Position numbers and translations under genes: made by a program
The notes under the pieces: model-generated
Databases searched by the model: none
Seen by the model: only the letters and a program-made list of their open reading frames with translations
Told to the model about the DNA's origin: nothing
NCBI GenBank assembly: GCA_036847245.1
Contig: DAIUAL010000152.1
Location: forward strand, 1-8,166
Length of the DNA stretch: 8,166 nucleotides
Direction of reading: 5' to 3'
Source: UBA4661 sp002405405
GTDB lineage: Bacteria > Bacteroidota > Ignavibacteria > Kapaibacteriales > UBA4661
Part shown: piece after piece, positions 1 through 6,454 of the stretch
Layout of the letters: each line of letters opens with the position of its first letter
How positions within the stretch are numbered: the first letter of the stretch is position 1

Positions 1-1
1 A

Positions 2-277
2 CAGCCCAAACTGATGATTTGAGATGAATCTGATTCAGCACTCGATGTTTCTGTACAAGCACAAGTCTTAAATTTACTTGCAGAGCTTCGTGCAGAAATG
101 AATCTGACTTGTATCTTCATTTCGCATGACCTAAGCGTTGTGAAATTCATCAGTGATCGTATTGCCGTCATGCAACGCGGGGCAATCGTAGAGATAAATA
201 CGGCAGACGAGATCTATCGTAATCCCTACACTGCTTATACTCGTAATTTAATCGAAGCTATTCCTCAAATTCCATAG
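2..277 (+). pseudogene. Oligopeptide/dipeptide ABC transporter ATP-binding protein, C-terminal part with in-frame stop in Walker B
   Basis: Reading from base 2 gives the last third of an OppD/OppF/DppD/DppF-type ATPase, which hydrolyses ATP on the cytoplasmic face of a peptide (or nickel/sugar) importer. Visible parts are the Walker B strand and catalytic acid (KLMI-stop-DE), the D-loop SALDVSVQAQ, the H-loop FISHD, and the family tail in which an IVEI...EIYRNPYTAYTRNLIEAIP segment (split here) matches the 'NP..PYT..L' ending. The stop is TAG at 275-277. An in-frame TGA at 20-22 replaces the hydrophobic or Cys residue just before the catalytic DE. The next residues are also off consensus (DESDS where the family has DEPTS or DEPVS). 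Past base 50 the match is normal. No plausible restart codon follows the TGA before the essential motifs, so as written the product is truncated. It is either a recent pseudogene or a sequence error. The 5' part lies outside the window. Confidence 0.8.
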
Positions 278-314
278 ACATTAAGCACACAGCTGAGACT
301 TCTTGAACCCACAC

Positions 315-320
315 TATAAT
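315..320 (+). promoter_or_regulatory. Possible -10 box (TATAAT) for the AcpH-like gene
   Basis: A perfect TATAAT lies 31 bases before the ATG at 352. The expected -35 position (about 292-297, gctgag) is a poor match to TTGACA, so this would be a -10-driven or activator-dependent promoter, or a chance match. It lies between the TAG of the transporter fragment and the next gene, where a promoter is expected, and it directly abuts the palindrome at 322-333. Confidence 0.35.
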
Positions 321-321
321 C

Positions 322-333
322 GGCACTTGTGCC
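322..333. promoter_or_regulatory. Perfect short palindrome GGCAC-TT-GTGCC at the presumed transcription start
   Basis: Five-base arms GGCAC and GTGCC are separated by TT, one base downstream of the TATAAT at 315-320. If that -10 box is used, transcription would start at about 326-328, at the centre of the palindrome. This is a classical repressor-operator position. A short RNA hairpin at the 5' end of the transcript is the alternative reading. The arms do not extend beyond five bases. No regulator can be named. Confidence 0.35.
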
Positions 334-351
334 ATATCTCGTGTACTTACT

Positions 352-948
352 ATGAATTTCCTTGCGCACCTTTATTTATCAAATGATGATCCTGATATCA
401 TGCTTGGAAATTTCCTGACAGATTTCCTTATGCGACGCGACTATGCACGCTATAATACGCGTGTCCAAATGGGTTTTGAATTACACCATACCATCGACTT
501 CTACACTGATCATCATGATCTTGTCAAGCAAAGCATGGCATTTTTCAAACCTAAATTTGGTCGATACTCTTCGGGCATTGTTGATATTGTTTTCGATGAT
601 TTTCTTGCCGCTGAGTGGGAAAGCTTTTTCCATATCTCCCCAACTACACTCCCAGACTTTGCCGAAAAAAGTTATACAGCGATTTTACAACAGCCCAACA
701 TCCTTCCAGATGTAGTGCGCCGATTTTTGCCACGGATGCAGTCAGAAAATTGGCTTGTGCAATATGGTCATATTGATGGCTTACGGCGAGCATTATTGGG
801 CATATCTCGTCGCGCAACATTTCAGCATAATCTTGACGAAGCCGTGCCGATTGTACAAGAACATTATGCCGAACTCAAAGAAAATGTTCATGCGTTTATA
901 CCGGATATTTACCGGCATTGTCAGGAGTATTTGCGAACAGCATCATGA
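352..948 (+). CDS. DUF479-family acyl carrier protein phosphodiesterase (AcpH-like)
   Basis: AcpH removes the 4'-phosphopantetheine arm from holo-ACP, giving apo-ACP, in the cytoplasm. The 198-residue length and overall pattern match E. coli AcpH (about 193 aa): N-terminal MNFLAHLYLS, GNFLTDF at 19-25, HHTIDFYTD at 45-53, FDDFLAAEW at 81-89, SENWLVQYGHIDG at 131-143 and SRR at 152-154. The family is described as a distant, divergent HD-phosphatase-like metal enzyme; the His/Asp residues at 45-53 and 82-83 are the likely metal region. One oddity is that the usual DHFL motif reads D82-D83-F-L here, so a His expected from E. coli is Asp. The start ATG at 352 fits the family's MNFLAH beginning exactly. 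No Shine-Dalgarno is visible. The gene is followed after 93 bases by the RCK/RyR gene. The family assignment is firm; the enzymatic activity is inferred and could differ from E. coli. Confidence 0.88.
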   Translation: MNFLAHLYLSNDDPDIMLGNFLTDFLMRRDYARYNTRVQMGFELHHTIDFYTDHHDLVKQSMAFFKPKFGRYSSGIVDIVFDDFLAAEWESFFHISPTTLPDFAEKSYTAILQQPNILPDVVRRFLPRMQSENWLVQYGHIDGLRRALLGISRRATFQHNLDEAVPIVQEHYAELKENVHAFIPDIYRHCQEYLRTAS

Positions 949-1000
949 ATGATTCTTTAATCGTAGGCAATTCCATATTTTACGAAGTATGGTAATCATT
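948..1000. other. Intergenic inverted repeat, possible imperfect hairpin
   Basis: A perfect 7-base inverted repeat, AATGATT (948-954) and AATCATT (994-1000), brackets a second pair, CCATA (973-977) and TATGG (988-992), whose right arms are nearly adjacent. The structure lies directly after the AcpH-like stop codon. It has no G+C-rich stem with an immediate U-tract (the T-run at 1016-1020 is too far away), so it is a poor intrinsic terminator. It could be a weak terminator, an mRNA-stability hairpin, or chance in an A+T-rich spacer. Confidence 0.25.
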
Positions 1001-1005
1001 AGATT

Positions 1006-1035
1006 TTGATCCCCCTTTTTAGGATCGACTATCTT
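1006..1035 (+). promoter_or_regulatory. Possible promoter upstream of the RCK/RyR gene
   Basis: TTGATC (1006-1011) and TATCTT (1030-1035) are separated by 18 bases, each matching a sigma-70-type consensus at four of six positions. Transcription would then begin at about 1042, the A of the chosen ATG, which would make the message leaderless. That agrees with the absence of a Shine-Dalgarno sequence. Such matches occur often by chance in A+T-rich DNA, so this is tentative. Confidence 0.25.
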
Positions 1036-1041
1036 ACTCTC

Positions 1042-2775
1042 ATGAAATCCACTTTTGTTACCTCGCTACTTTCTTTTTTACGGACAGCGACAATCTGGCT
1101 CTCCGAACCGCTTATTGTGGTAGCACTATCGTTGATGTCTATATGCTTTGGCACTGTCGGTTTTGTCAGTGATGGGTTTGAATTTGGTGAGGGCGCCTAT
1201 CGCACTGTTAGTTTTTTCGTCATACAAGGATTTGGCGATAGCAAGGCCGGTGTCAATTGGATGGTAGAAACAGGACGATGGCTTGCTGTCTTCGTCATTA
1301 TTACAACCGCTATTCGTACCGTCTATGCACTCACACGAGAGTATTGGCAACGTTCACAATTATATTTTTTACGCAATCATGTGGTCGTATGCGGTCTTGG
1401 TGAAAAAGGATTTCGCCTGACCGAAGATTCTCGCAAACGCGGCAAAGCAGTGATTGTTATTGAACGTGATGCAACTAATCCTTTGTTGGAACGTGTGCGT
1501 GATGTGGGGGTAATTACTCTTATCGGTGATGCAGCCGATACAACTATTTTAGAGCAAGCACGACTCACTTTTGCCGATTCGGTATATATCGCATCGGGCG
1601 ATGATGCCGATAATGCAGAGATTGCATCACAAGTCTATCGTATCACACGCATTACCAAAGATTCTCGGAGTTCGCTTTCACGACTACCGAGCGATATACC
1701 CTGCTTTGTACATATCATTGACCCCGTTATTGGTGCATTGATTAAATCGCATGAGATGTACACACGCTCTGATGATATTTTAGAATTACGGCTATTTAAT
1801 GTGTACGAACGTGGTGCGCGCTATGTTATGGATCATTATGCACCCGATATGTATCAACCTGTTGCACCCGATTCGGAATTTTCACCCCATATTTTGATAG
1901 TCGGTTTTCATCACATCGGCCAGTCAATTTTACGTCAATGCGCTATAAGTGGTCATTATGCCAACGGACGAAATATCTCGGCAACCGTCATTGAACGCAA
2001 CGTAAATGACATTGCTCATCGTTTTATGTATCATTATCCGGCAGTAGAGGAATTTGTCGATTGCGATTGGATTCGTATAGAACCGACACTTCTTGATATG
2101 CAAATGATCGTTGCCGAACATAAGTCAACGCCCTTTGGTGTAGTATATGTTGCTCTTGAAGATCTGACACACTCAATGTACATGGTGCAACGTATTTACG
2201 ATGCCCTCAATGGTGAAGTCGATATTATTCTGTGTATGGAGAGTTCTTCGCGAGCCAAACTTTTTTATCAACAAATCACTCATCCACGTATCCACGTAGT
2301 GAATTTCCTGCAAAGTTTTACCCATCTTGATTCACTGTTGCACGAACCCCTAGATACACAAGCTATGGAGCTATTTAGCGTTCATACTTCGCAAGAAAAA
2401 CAGCATACTTCTACACCTACCGGATCACATGTGAAGCGTGATACACATGCAGAATGGCTCATGCTCGATAAAGACATGAAAGATACATATCGAAATTCTG
2501 TTCTTCATAAAGCTGTCATGGAACGCTCGATGCAACATTGCGCAACAGTATCATCGCTAATGCCGCACCATGAGCATACATCTATCGATTTTGGGCGTAT
2601 GGAACATCGCAGAATTTCGGCAGAATTACGTTTAGCAGGATGGAAATATGGTGCTCATCACGATCAACTCCGTAAAGAGCATCCTGATCTACAAGCATTT
2701 GATAATTTGCATACCAATGTACAACAGCATTATACAGTAACATCGCATCATTTACTTACATACAAATCCCTCTGA
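1042..2775 (+). CDS. Two-TM TrkA/RCK-domain protein with C-terminal RyR domain
   Basis: Probable inner-membrane protein of 577 residues that senses or gates through NAD(H)- or nucleotide-binding domains; ligand and transported ion are unknown. Domains in order: TM helix about 22-41; re-entrant or extracytoplasmic segment 53-67 ending IQGFGDS; TM helix about 79-97; first TrkA_N Rossmann domain from 113 (VVVCGLGEKG, strand 2 ending in acidic VIVIERD, then GDAAD at 163-167); a second, degenerate Rossmann domain from 283 (ILIVGFHHIG); a low-complexity His/Thr-rich stretch about 447-470; and an RyR domain at 520-571 (MEHRRISAELRLAGWKYG, then KEHPDLQAFDNL). Channel-like layout fits, but no TVGYG filter is present, so potassium conduction is not shown. 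ATG 1042 was chosen because it begins a normal MKSTF leader. A TTG at 1006 would add 12 residues, and an in-frame TAG at 1000-1002 bounds the frame. The gene lies 68 bases before the multidomain regulator and may be co-transcribed with it. Confidence 0.85.
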   Translation: MKSTFVTSLLSFLRTATIWLSEPLIVVALSLMSICFGTVGFVSDGFEFGEGAYRTVSFFVIQGFGDSKAGVNWMVETGRWLAVFVIITTAIRTVYALTREYWQRSQLYFLRNHVVVCGLGEKGFRLTEDSRKRGKAVIVIERDATNPLLERVRDVGVITLIGDAADTTILEQARLTFADSVYIASGDDADNAEIASQVYRITRITKDSRSSLSRLPSDIPCFVHIIDPVIGALIKSHEMYTRSDDILELRLFNVYERGARYVMDHYAPDMYQPVAPDSEFSPHILIVGFHHIGQSILRQCAISGHYANGRNISATVIERNVNDIAHRFMYHYPAVEEFVDCDWIRIEPTLLDMQMIVAEHKSTPFGVVYVALEDLTHSMYMVQRIYDALNGEVDIILCMESSSRAKLFYQQITHPRIHVVNFLQSFTHLDSLLHEPLDTQAMELFSVHTSQEKQHTSTPTGSHVKRDTHAEWLMLDKDMKDTYRNSVLHKAVMERSMQHCATVSSLMPHHEHTSIDFGRMEHRRISAELRLAGWKYGAHHDQLRKEHPDLQAFDNLHTNVQQHYTVTSHHLLTYKSL

Positions 2776-2843
2776 ACATTGTGATTGTACTGTATTTTGC
2801 AGGTGTAACTTTGAATTCTTCCGTGCAATGACCTTGTCTGTTT

Positions 2844-5800
2844 ATGTTCGTACAATCATCTTCCGAAAAACCAATATTCGATATTCCAACTTTTTCTGAC
2901 CGCCGTTATCGCACGCTTCAAGCAATTGACTATTACCCGGGCAAAACCGTCTTGCGTGCTTTTGTTACTGAAACGCAAAAAACTGTTGGTTTAAGCGTAT
3001 TTCCCTCGGCTACTAATGACGCAGAACAAGCATGGATTTTAGCAGCAATTTCTTCACTCCGCAAGATATCACATCCATTACTTGCAACGATTACCGATAT
3101 CAATACTACGCTCAAAGGTCAACCCTTTTTTGCGTACACAGTGCATGAAACATCCTTTGCTCGGGCTTGTACTCCTGCACGTATGCGTGACATACAAATT
3201 TTTATCCCGATTGCCGTTCAGTTATTACGAGGTCTACAGGTTATCCATGAAAGTGGCCATCTCTATAGCCCGATTCATACCGATAGTATTACCATGCCTT
3301 CACCACATGAATTGCATGCCATTATTCATTATGATGCATGGACACCAACCATTGCCTTGCGTTTGGGACAATCATCTCCTCGCGGCTTAGCGCTTCATGA
3401 ACTTAGGCATTCACCGGCTTTGCGCATGTATGCTCCTGAGTATTTCACCGGTAATATGCCGGATGCACGTGCTGATCTATACGCGCTAGGTATCTGCTTA
3501 CACGAAGCAATTTCCGGTGAAAAAACCACTTCCGATACACCAGACGAAATTTTTCGGTCTGGCGGTATTCATTCCCTCGATCCGATTCAAAAATTTGCCC
3601 CACGCTTTCCCGATGCTCTTGCAGACTGGCTACATACGTTGCTTGCTCCACAACGAGCACAACGATTTATCTCCGCCAAAGAGGCATTGCGAGCATTATC
3701 TGCTTTGGGCTTTATCTCCAGTACTGATTATTCTGATCTTGCCGACACACGTCTTTTTTCCCACCACAGCACACAGCCTATTGGTCGTGAACGTGCATTA
3801 CAAGCAGTAAAAATCAGCCGCCATGAGCTTGGTGCCCCCCGTCTTATCGAACTCAGTGGTGAGCCCGGCACCGGAAAAACAACCCTCCTTCAGCGAATTC
3901 AAACCGATTGTGTTCGTGATGGTAAAAAAGCACTTTTGATGCATGGATCTGAATTCAACAGTAGCGAATGGGGAATTCCTTCGTTTGCTGATATTGATAT
4001 TCTCTTATTGGATGACATTGAAAAAGCAAAACCCGAGGGCAACTCCACACTGAAATACATCATGTCACGGAATGCTCATTTGTTGATTTTTGCAAGCCAC
4101 CGTACGCAGTTACCTTTTGCCGTTCGTCGCGATGATGTGCAAATGCTTGTTCATTGGACCGAACAACAAACTCGGCAATATTGTACCGAAGTACTTGGTA
4201 TCGGCAACTATGATCTCTTTGCTAAAGCACTTCACAAGCGGTCGGCAGGTAATCCCTATATGACACTCTTTCTTCTTCGTGAAGCCTTGAATGACAATAT
4301 ACTGCGATATGAGCACAACGAATGGCGTGTTGTCAATGTTGATGAATTTGCTTCGCGTTCGGTTGTTTTTCCTCAAATGTATCTTCGAGATCATATCGCA
4401 CAATTACCAGCTGAAGAACGTGACCTCTTGATTCTCTTGTGGCTTGCCGGTAATCCATTACCTGCTTTCATTCCTACAGAGACGCTGAACTGTTCAGGTC
4501 GTGCAGTCATACGTATGGCACAGTCTCTTGCATATAAAGGCTATGTATCTGTACACAATTTTGCAATTGATCTTGCTCATGACATTATACGTGATGCACT
4601 TCAGTTTGTTGTCAAAGGTGAATTCAAATCCCGTGCGGAAGAAATTGCACACAGTCTGAAACGTACAATTGAAACTCTCAATAATCCTTCCGATTTTCAG
4701 GATAATCAACAAGGACAAGTTCTATCGATAGAGGATAAAACCAGTGATCTGAATAGTCATCAGATAGATACAAAACAGGAAGTGTTTTCCGACGATATCG
4801 AAAAAAATATACCACAGGCAGCGTCAGAAGAAGCTGAAATTCTTGAAGCAAGTTTTGAAGTTTTCACTGAGTCTCGTGTACATAGTACGATCACAACAAA
4901 CAATGTAGAAGTTGAAATGATAGGCTCTGGAAACATGGAAATTTCAGCAGATGTTGAAGTATCGGATGCCAATGAGAATAAGACACTGAGCAGCGATAGC
5001 GAGTTGTACACAATCCAGCATCGCGTTATTCCTACGACTATCGCTAAAGAAGAAACAGCCCTACAAATATCATCTCCGCTTCTTGAGCAAGGAATTTTTG
5101 TAGGTAAATCCGATACCCTAAACAAACTACGCACCCAGATTGAGCGATTTTCTACACTAGATATTCCCGTCTTACTCACCGGCGCATTTGGTACAAAAAA
5201 GGAACATGTTGCTTCTGCACTACACCACCTGAGCAATCGCTCGACATTAGCAATACGACAATTCGTTTGCAGTGATTATTCCACTGAAGAACTTGAGGCA
5301 GAACTTTTTGGTTCATCCGGTATTTTATTAGCGAATACAGCAGTCCATACGCAAATTGGTACGGTATTTCTCGATGACATCACTGCTATGGATGCAACGC
5401 TACAATCAAAAATCGCAAGAATTATTCGTCGATCGTATACTAATGATACACTCGATCAATCGATTGCGCGTTTTATCATTGGCATGAATCAATCTCCAGA
5501 AGAAGCAATGGCGAATGGTTCACTCCTACAAGAGCTATACTACGTAGCATCGTCCGCACGGATTGCTCTGCCATCGCTCAATGAGCGCGGTGCGGATATT
5601 CCTGCACTGGCAATGATGTATATGCAGAGCTTAAACCCATTATTGCAAACAACATTTACAGGATTTACTCAGCGTGCGTTACAATACTTAATGCAACGTC
5701 CATGGTCGGGGAATCTTTTGGAATTGGAACACACTATTCGCAAAGCGATGTTGGAGTCGCATGATGATTCTTCAGTGCTTTCGCATACAGCATTTTTTCA

Positions 5801-6053
5801 ACAAGCAAGCCAGCATCAGATACCTTCATCAGCATCAAACTTACTGATGCAGCAACCCCTCTTCTCTTCACCCAGTCTTGCCGCGACCAATAGTTCTGAC
5901 ACAAGTATTGCGACAATCAATGATTTGCAAAAAGAACATATTCTACGCGTATTGGAGCAAACAGGCAATAACAAAAGTGAAGCATCAATCATCCTTGGTA
6001 TCAAGCGAACAACTCTGATTGCACGTATGAAAAAACTCGGCATTATGCCATAG
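2844..6053 (+). CDS. Pseudokinase / STAND-like NTPase / degenerate sigma-54 AAA+ / Fis-HTH regulator
   Basis: A 1069-residue cytoplasmic regulator with five parts. (1) Residues about 20-290 have a Ser/Thr-kinase fold: YAPEY at 196-200, DARADLYALG at 207-216, RAQRFISAKEAL at 271-282. The glycine loop is absent, VAIK reads VGLSV (Lys to Ser51), HRD reads YSP (141-143), DFG reads DAW (164-166). (2) About 305-590 is an AAA_16/STAND-like NTPase: intact Walker A GEPGTGKT (339-346), Walker B ILLLDD (386-391), LLIFASHR, SAGNP, and LAHDIIRDAL. (3) About 610-735 is an acidic, low-complexity, probably disordered linker. (4) About 748-970 resembles a sigma-54 activator AAA+ domain but lacks GAFTGA and catalytic residues. 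(5) 1028-1067 is an intact Fis-type HTH (NKSEASIILGIKRTTLIARM). Predicted role: a DNA-binding switch rather than a kinase or sigma-54 ATPase. An in-frame TGA at 2829-2831 supports the ATG at 2844. Targets and signals are unknown. Confidence 0.85.
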   Translation: MFVQSSSEKPIFDIPTFSDRRYRTLQAIDYYPGKTVLRAFVTETQKTVGLSVFPSATNDAEQAWILAAISSLRKISHPLLATITDINTTLKGQPFFAYTVHETSFARACTPARMRDIQIFIPIAVQLLRGLQVIHESGHLYSPIHTDSITMPSPHELHAIIHYDAWTPTIALRLGQSSPRGLALHELRHSPALRMYAPEYFTGNMPDARADLYALGICLHEAISGEKTTSDTPDEIFRSGGIHSLDPIQKFAPRFPDALADWLHTLLAPQRAQRFISAKEALRALSALGFISSTDYSDLADTRLFSHHSTQPIGRERALQAVKISRHELGAPRLIELSGEPGTGKTTLLQRIQTDCVRDGKKALLMHGSEFNSSEWGIPSFADIDILLLDDIEKAKPEGNSTLKYIMSRNAHLLIFASHRTQLPFAVRRDDVQMLVHWTEQQTRQYCTEVLGIGNYDLFAKALHKRSAGNPYMTLFLLREALNDNILRYEHNEWRVVNVDEFASRSVVFPQMYLRDHIAQLPAEERDLLILLWLAGNPLPAFIPTETLNCSGRAVIRMAQSLAYKGYVSVHNFAIDLAHDIIRDALQFVVKGEFKSRAEEIAHSLKRTIETLNNPSDFQDNQQGQVLSIEDKTSDLNSHQIDTKQEVFSDDIEKNIPQAASEEAEILEASFEVFTESRVHSTITTNNVEVEMIGSGNMEISADVEVSDANENKTLSSDSELYTIQHRVIPTTIAKEETALQISSPLLEQGIFVGKSDTLNKLRTQIERFSTLDIPVLLTGAFGTKKEHVASALHHLSNRSTLAIRQFVCSDYSTEELEAELFGSSGILLANTAVHTQIGTVFLDDITAMDATLQSKIARIIRRSYTNDTLDQSIARFIIGMNQSPEEAMANGSLLQELYYVASSARIALPSLNERGADIPALAMMYMQSLNPLLQTTFTGFTQRALQYLMQRPWSGNLLELEHTIRKAMLESHDDSSVLSHTAFFQQASQHQIPSSASNLLMQQPLFSSPSLAATNSSDTSIATINDLQKEHILRVLEQTGNNKSEASIILGIKRTTLIARMKKLGIMP

Positions 6054-6085
6054 ATTGCTACGTTCATTTATCTTGCATACACACC

Positions 6086-6427
6086 ATGATATATCACTAA
6101 GCACTTCCCGATGAGTGGACAATCGCACAAAAAGAAGGGATCTATAAGCCGAAAAATTTAGATGCCAACAACCTTATTCCCTGTTGTGATGTTGACCAAT
6201 TACCAAAGTACATTAATACAAACTTTCGGAACAAGCGCGAGATTGTTGTATTACGTATCAGTGAGAAATTGTTGAGCTCAGCTGTTGTGTATCACCCTTT
6301 AGCAAATGGCTCTCTTTATCCGCACATCGCACAGGGTTTCAATATTGCTGCCGTAGTTTTTTCAATGACGATTAAACCCAATTTCAATGGCATTTTTGTT
6401 CTACCTTCGGAACTCAATACCTACTAA
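6086..6427 (+). pseudogene. DUF952-family protein, interrupted by TAA at codon 5
   Basis: The gap after the regulator holds a 113-codon frame that reads as a DUF952 protein from end to end: MIYH at the start, then ALPDEWTIAQKEGIYKP, a LIPCCDVDQL segment, REIVVLRI, LYPHI, and the closing FNGIFVLPSEL. This is the family's usual length (about 100-115 aa), and no biochemical function is firmly established for it. The only break is TAA at 6098-6100, exactly where one residue between MIYH and ALPDEW is expected. A single base change to TAT or TAC would restore the frame. No start codon after the stop would give the domain. Conserved family positions are also eroded: the GFIHCS motif reads NLIPCC (His to Pro), and PHIYGPL reads PHIAQGF. 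Together these suggest a decaying gene. A sequencing error in an already divergent gene is the alternative. Confidence 0.8.
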
Positions 6428-6454
6428 CCATTGTCTTGATACAACAAGATCAAC

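Noticed and set aside
20..22. TGA read as an amino acid (recoding, e.g. selenocysteine or a variant code)
   Set aside because: TGA ends the AcpH-like and RCK/RyR genes in this window, and no selenocysteine insertion hairpin or selenoprotein family is indicated. A nonsense mutation or sequence error is simpler.
948..1020. Intrinsic terminator after the AcpH-like gene
   Set aside because: The stem is A+T-rich and interrupted, and the T-run comes 15 bases after the last arm, so it does not meet the usual stem-plus-U-tract form. It is kept only as a weak inverted repeat.
1006..1041. TTG at 1006 as start of the RCK/RyR protein
   Set aside because: It is in frame, but ATG 1042 gives a natural N-terminus just before the first membrane helix. 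The 12 extra residues show no conserved feature, and the TTG may instead be part of a -35 element.
4760..5236. 158-codon open frame on the - strand
   Set aside because: It lies opposite the acidic linker and the start of the AAA+-like domain. Its translation is Ser/Val-rich without recognisable motifs, as expected from the reverse complement of Glu/Asp/Ser-rich coding DNA.
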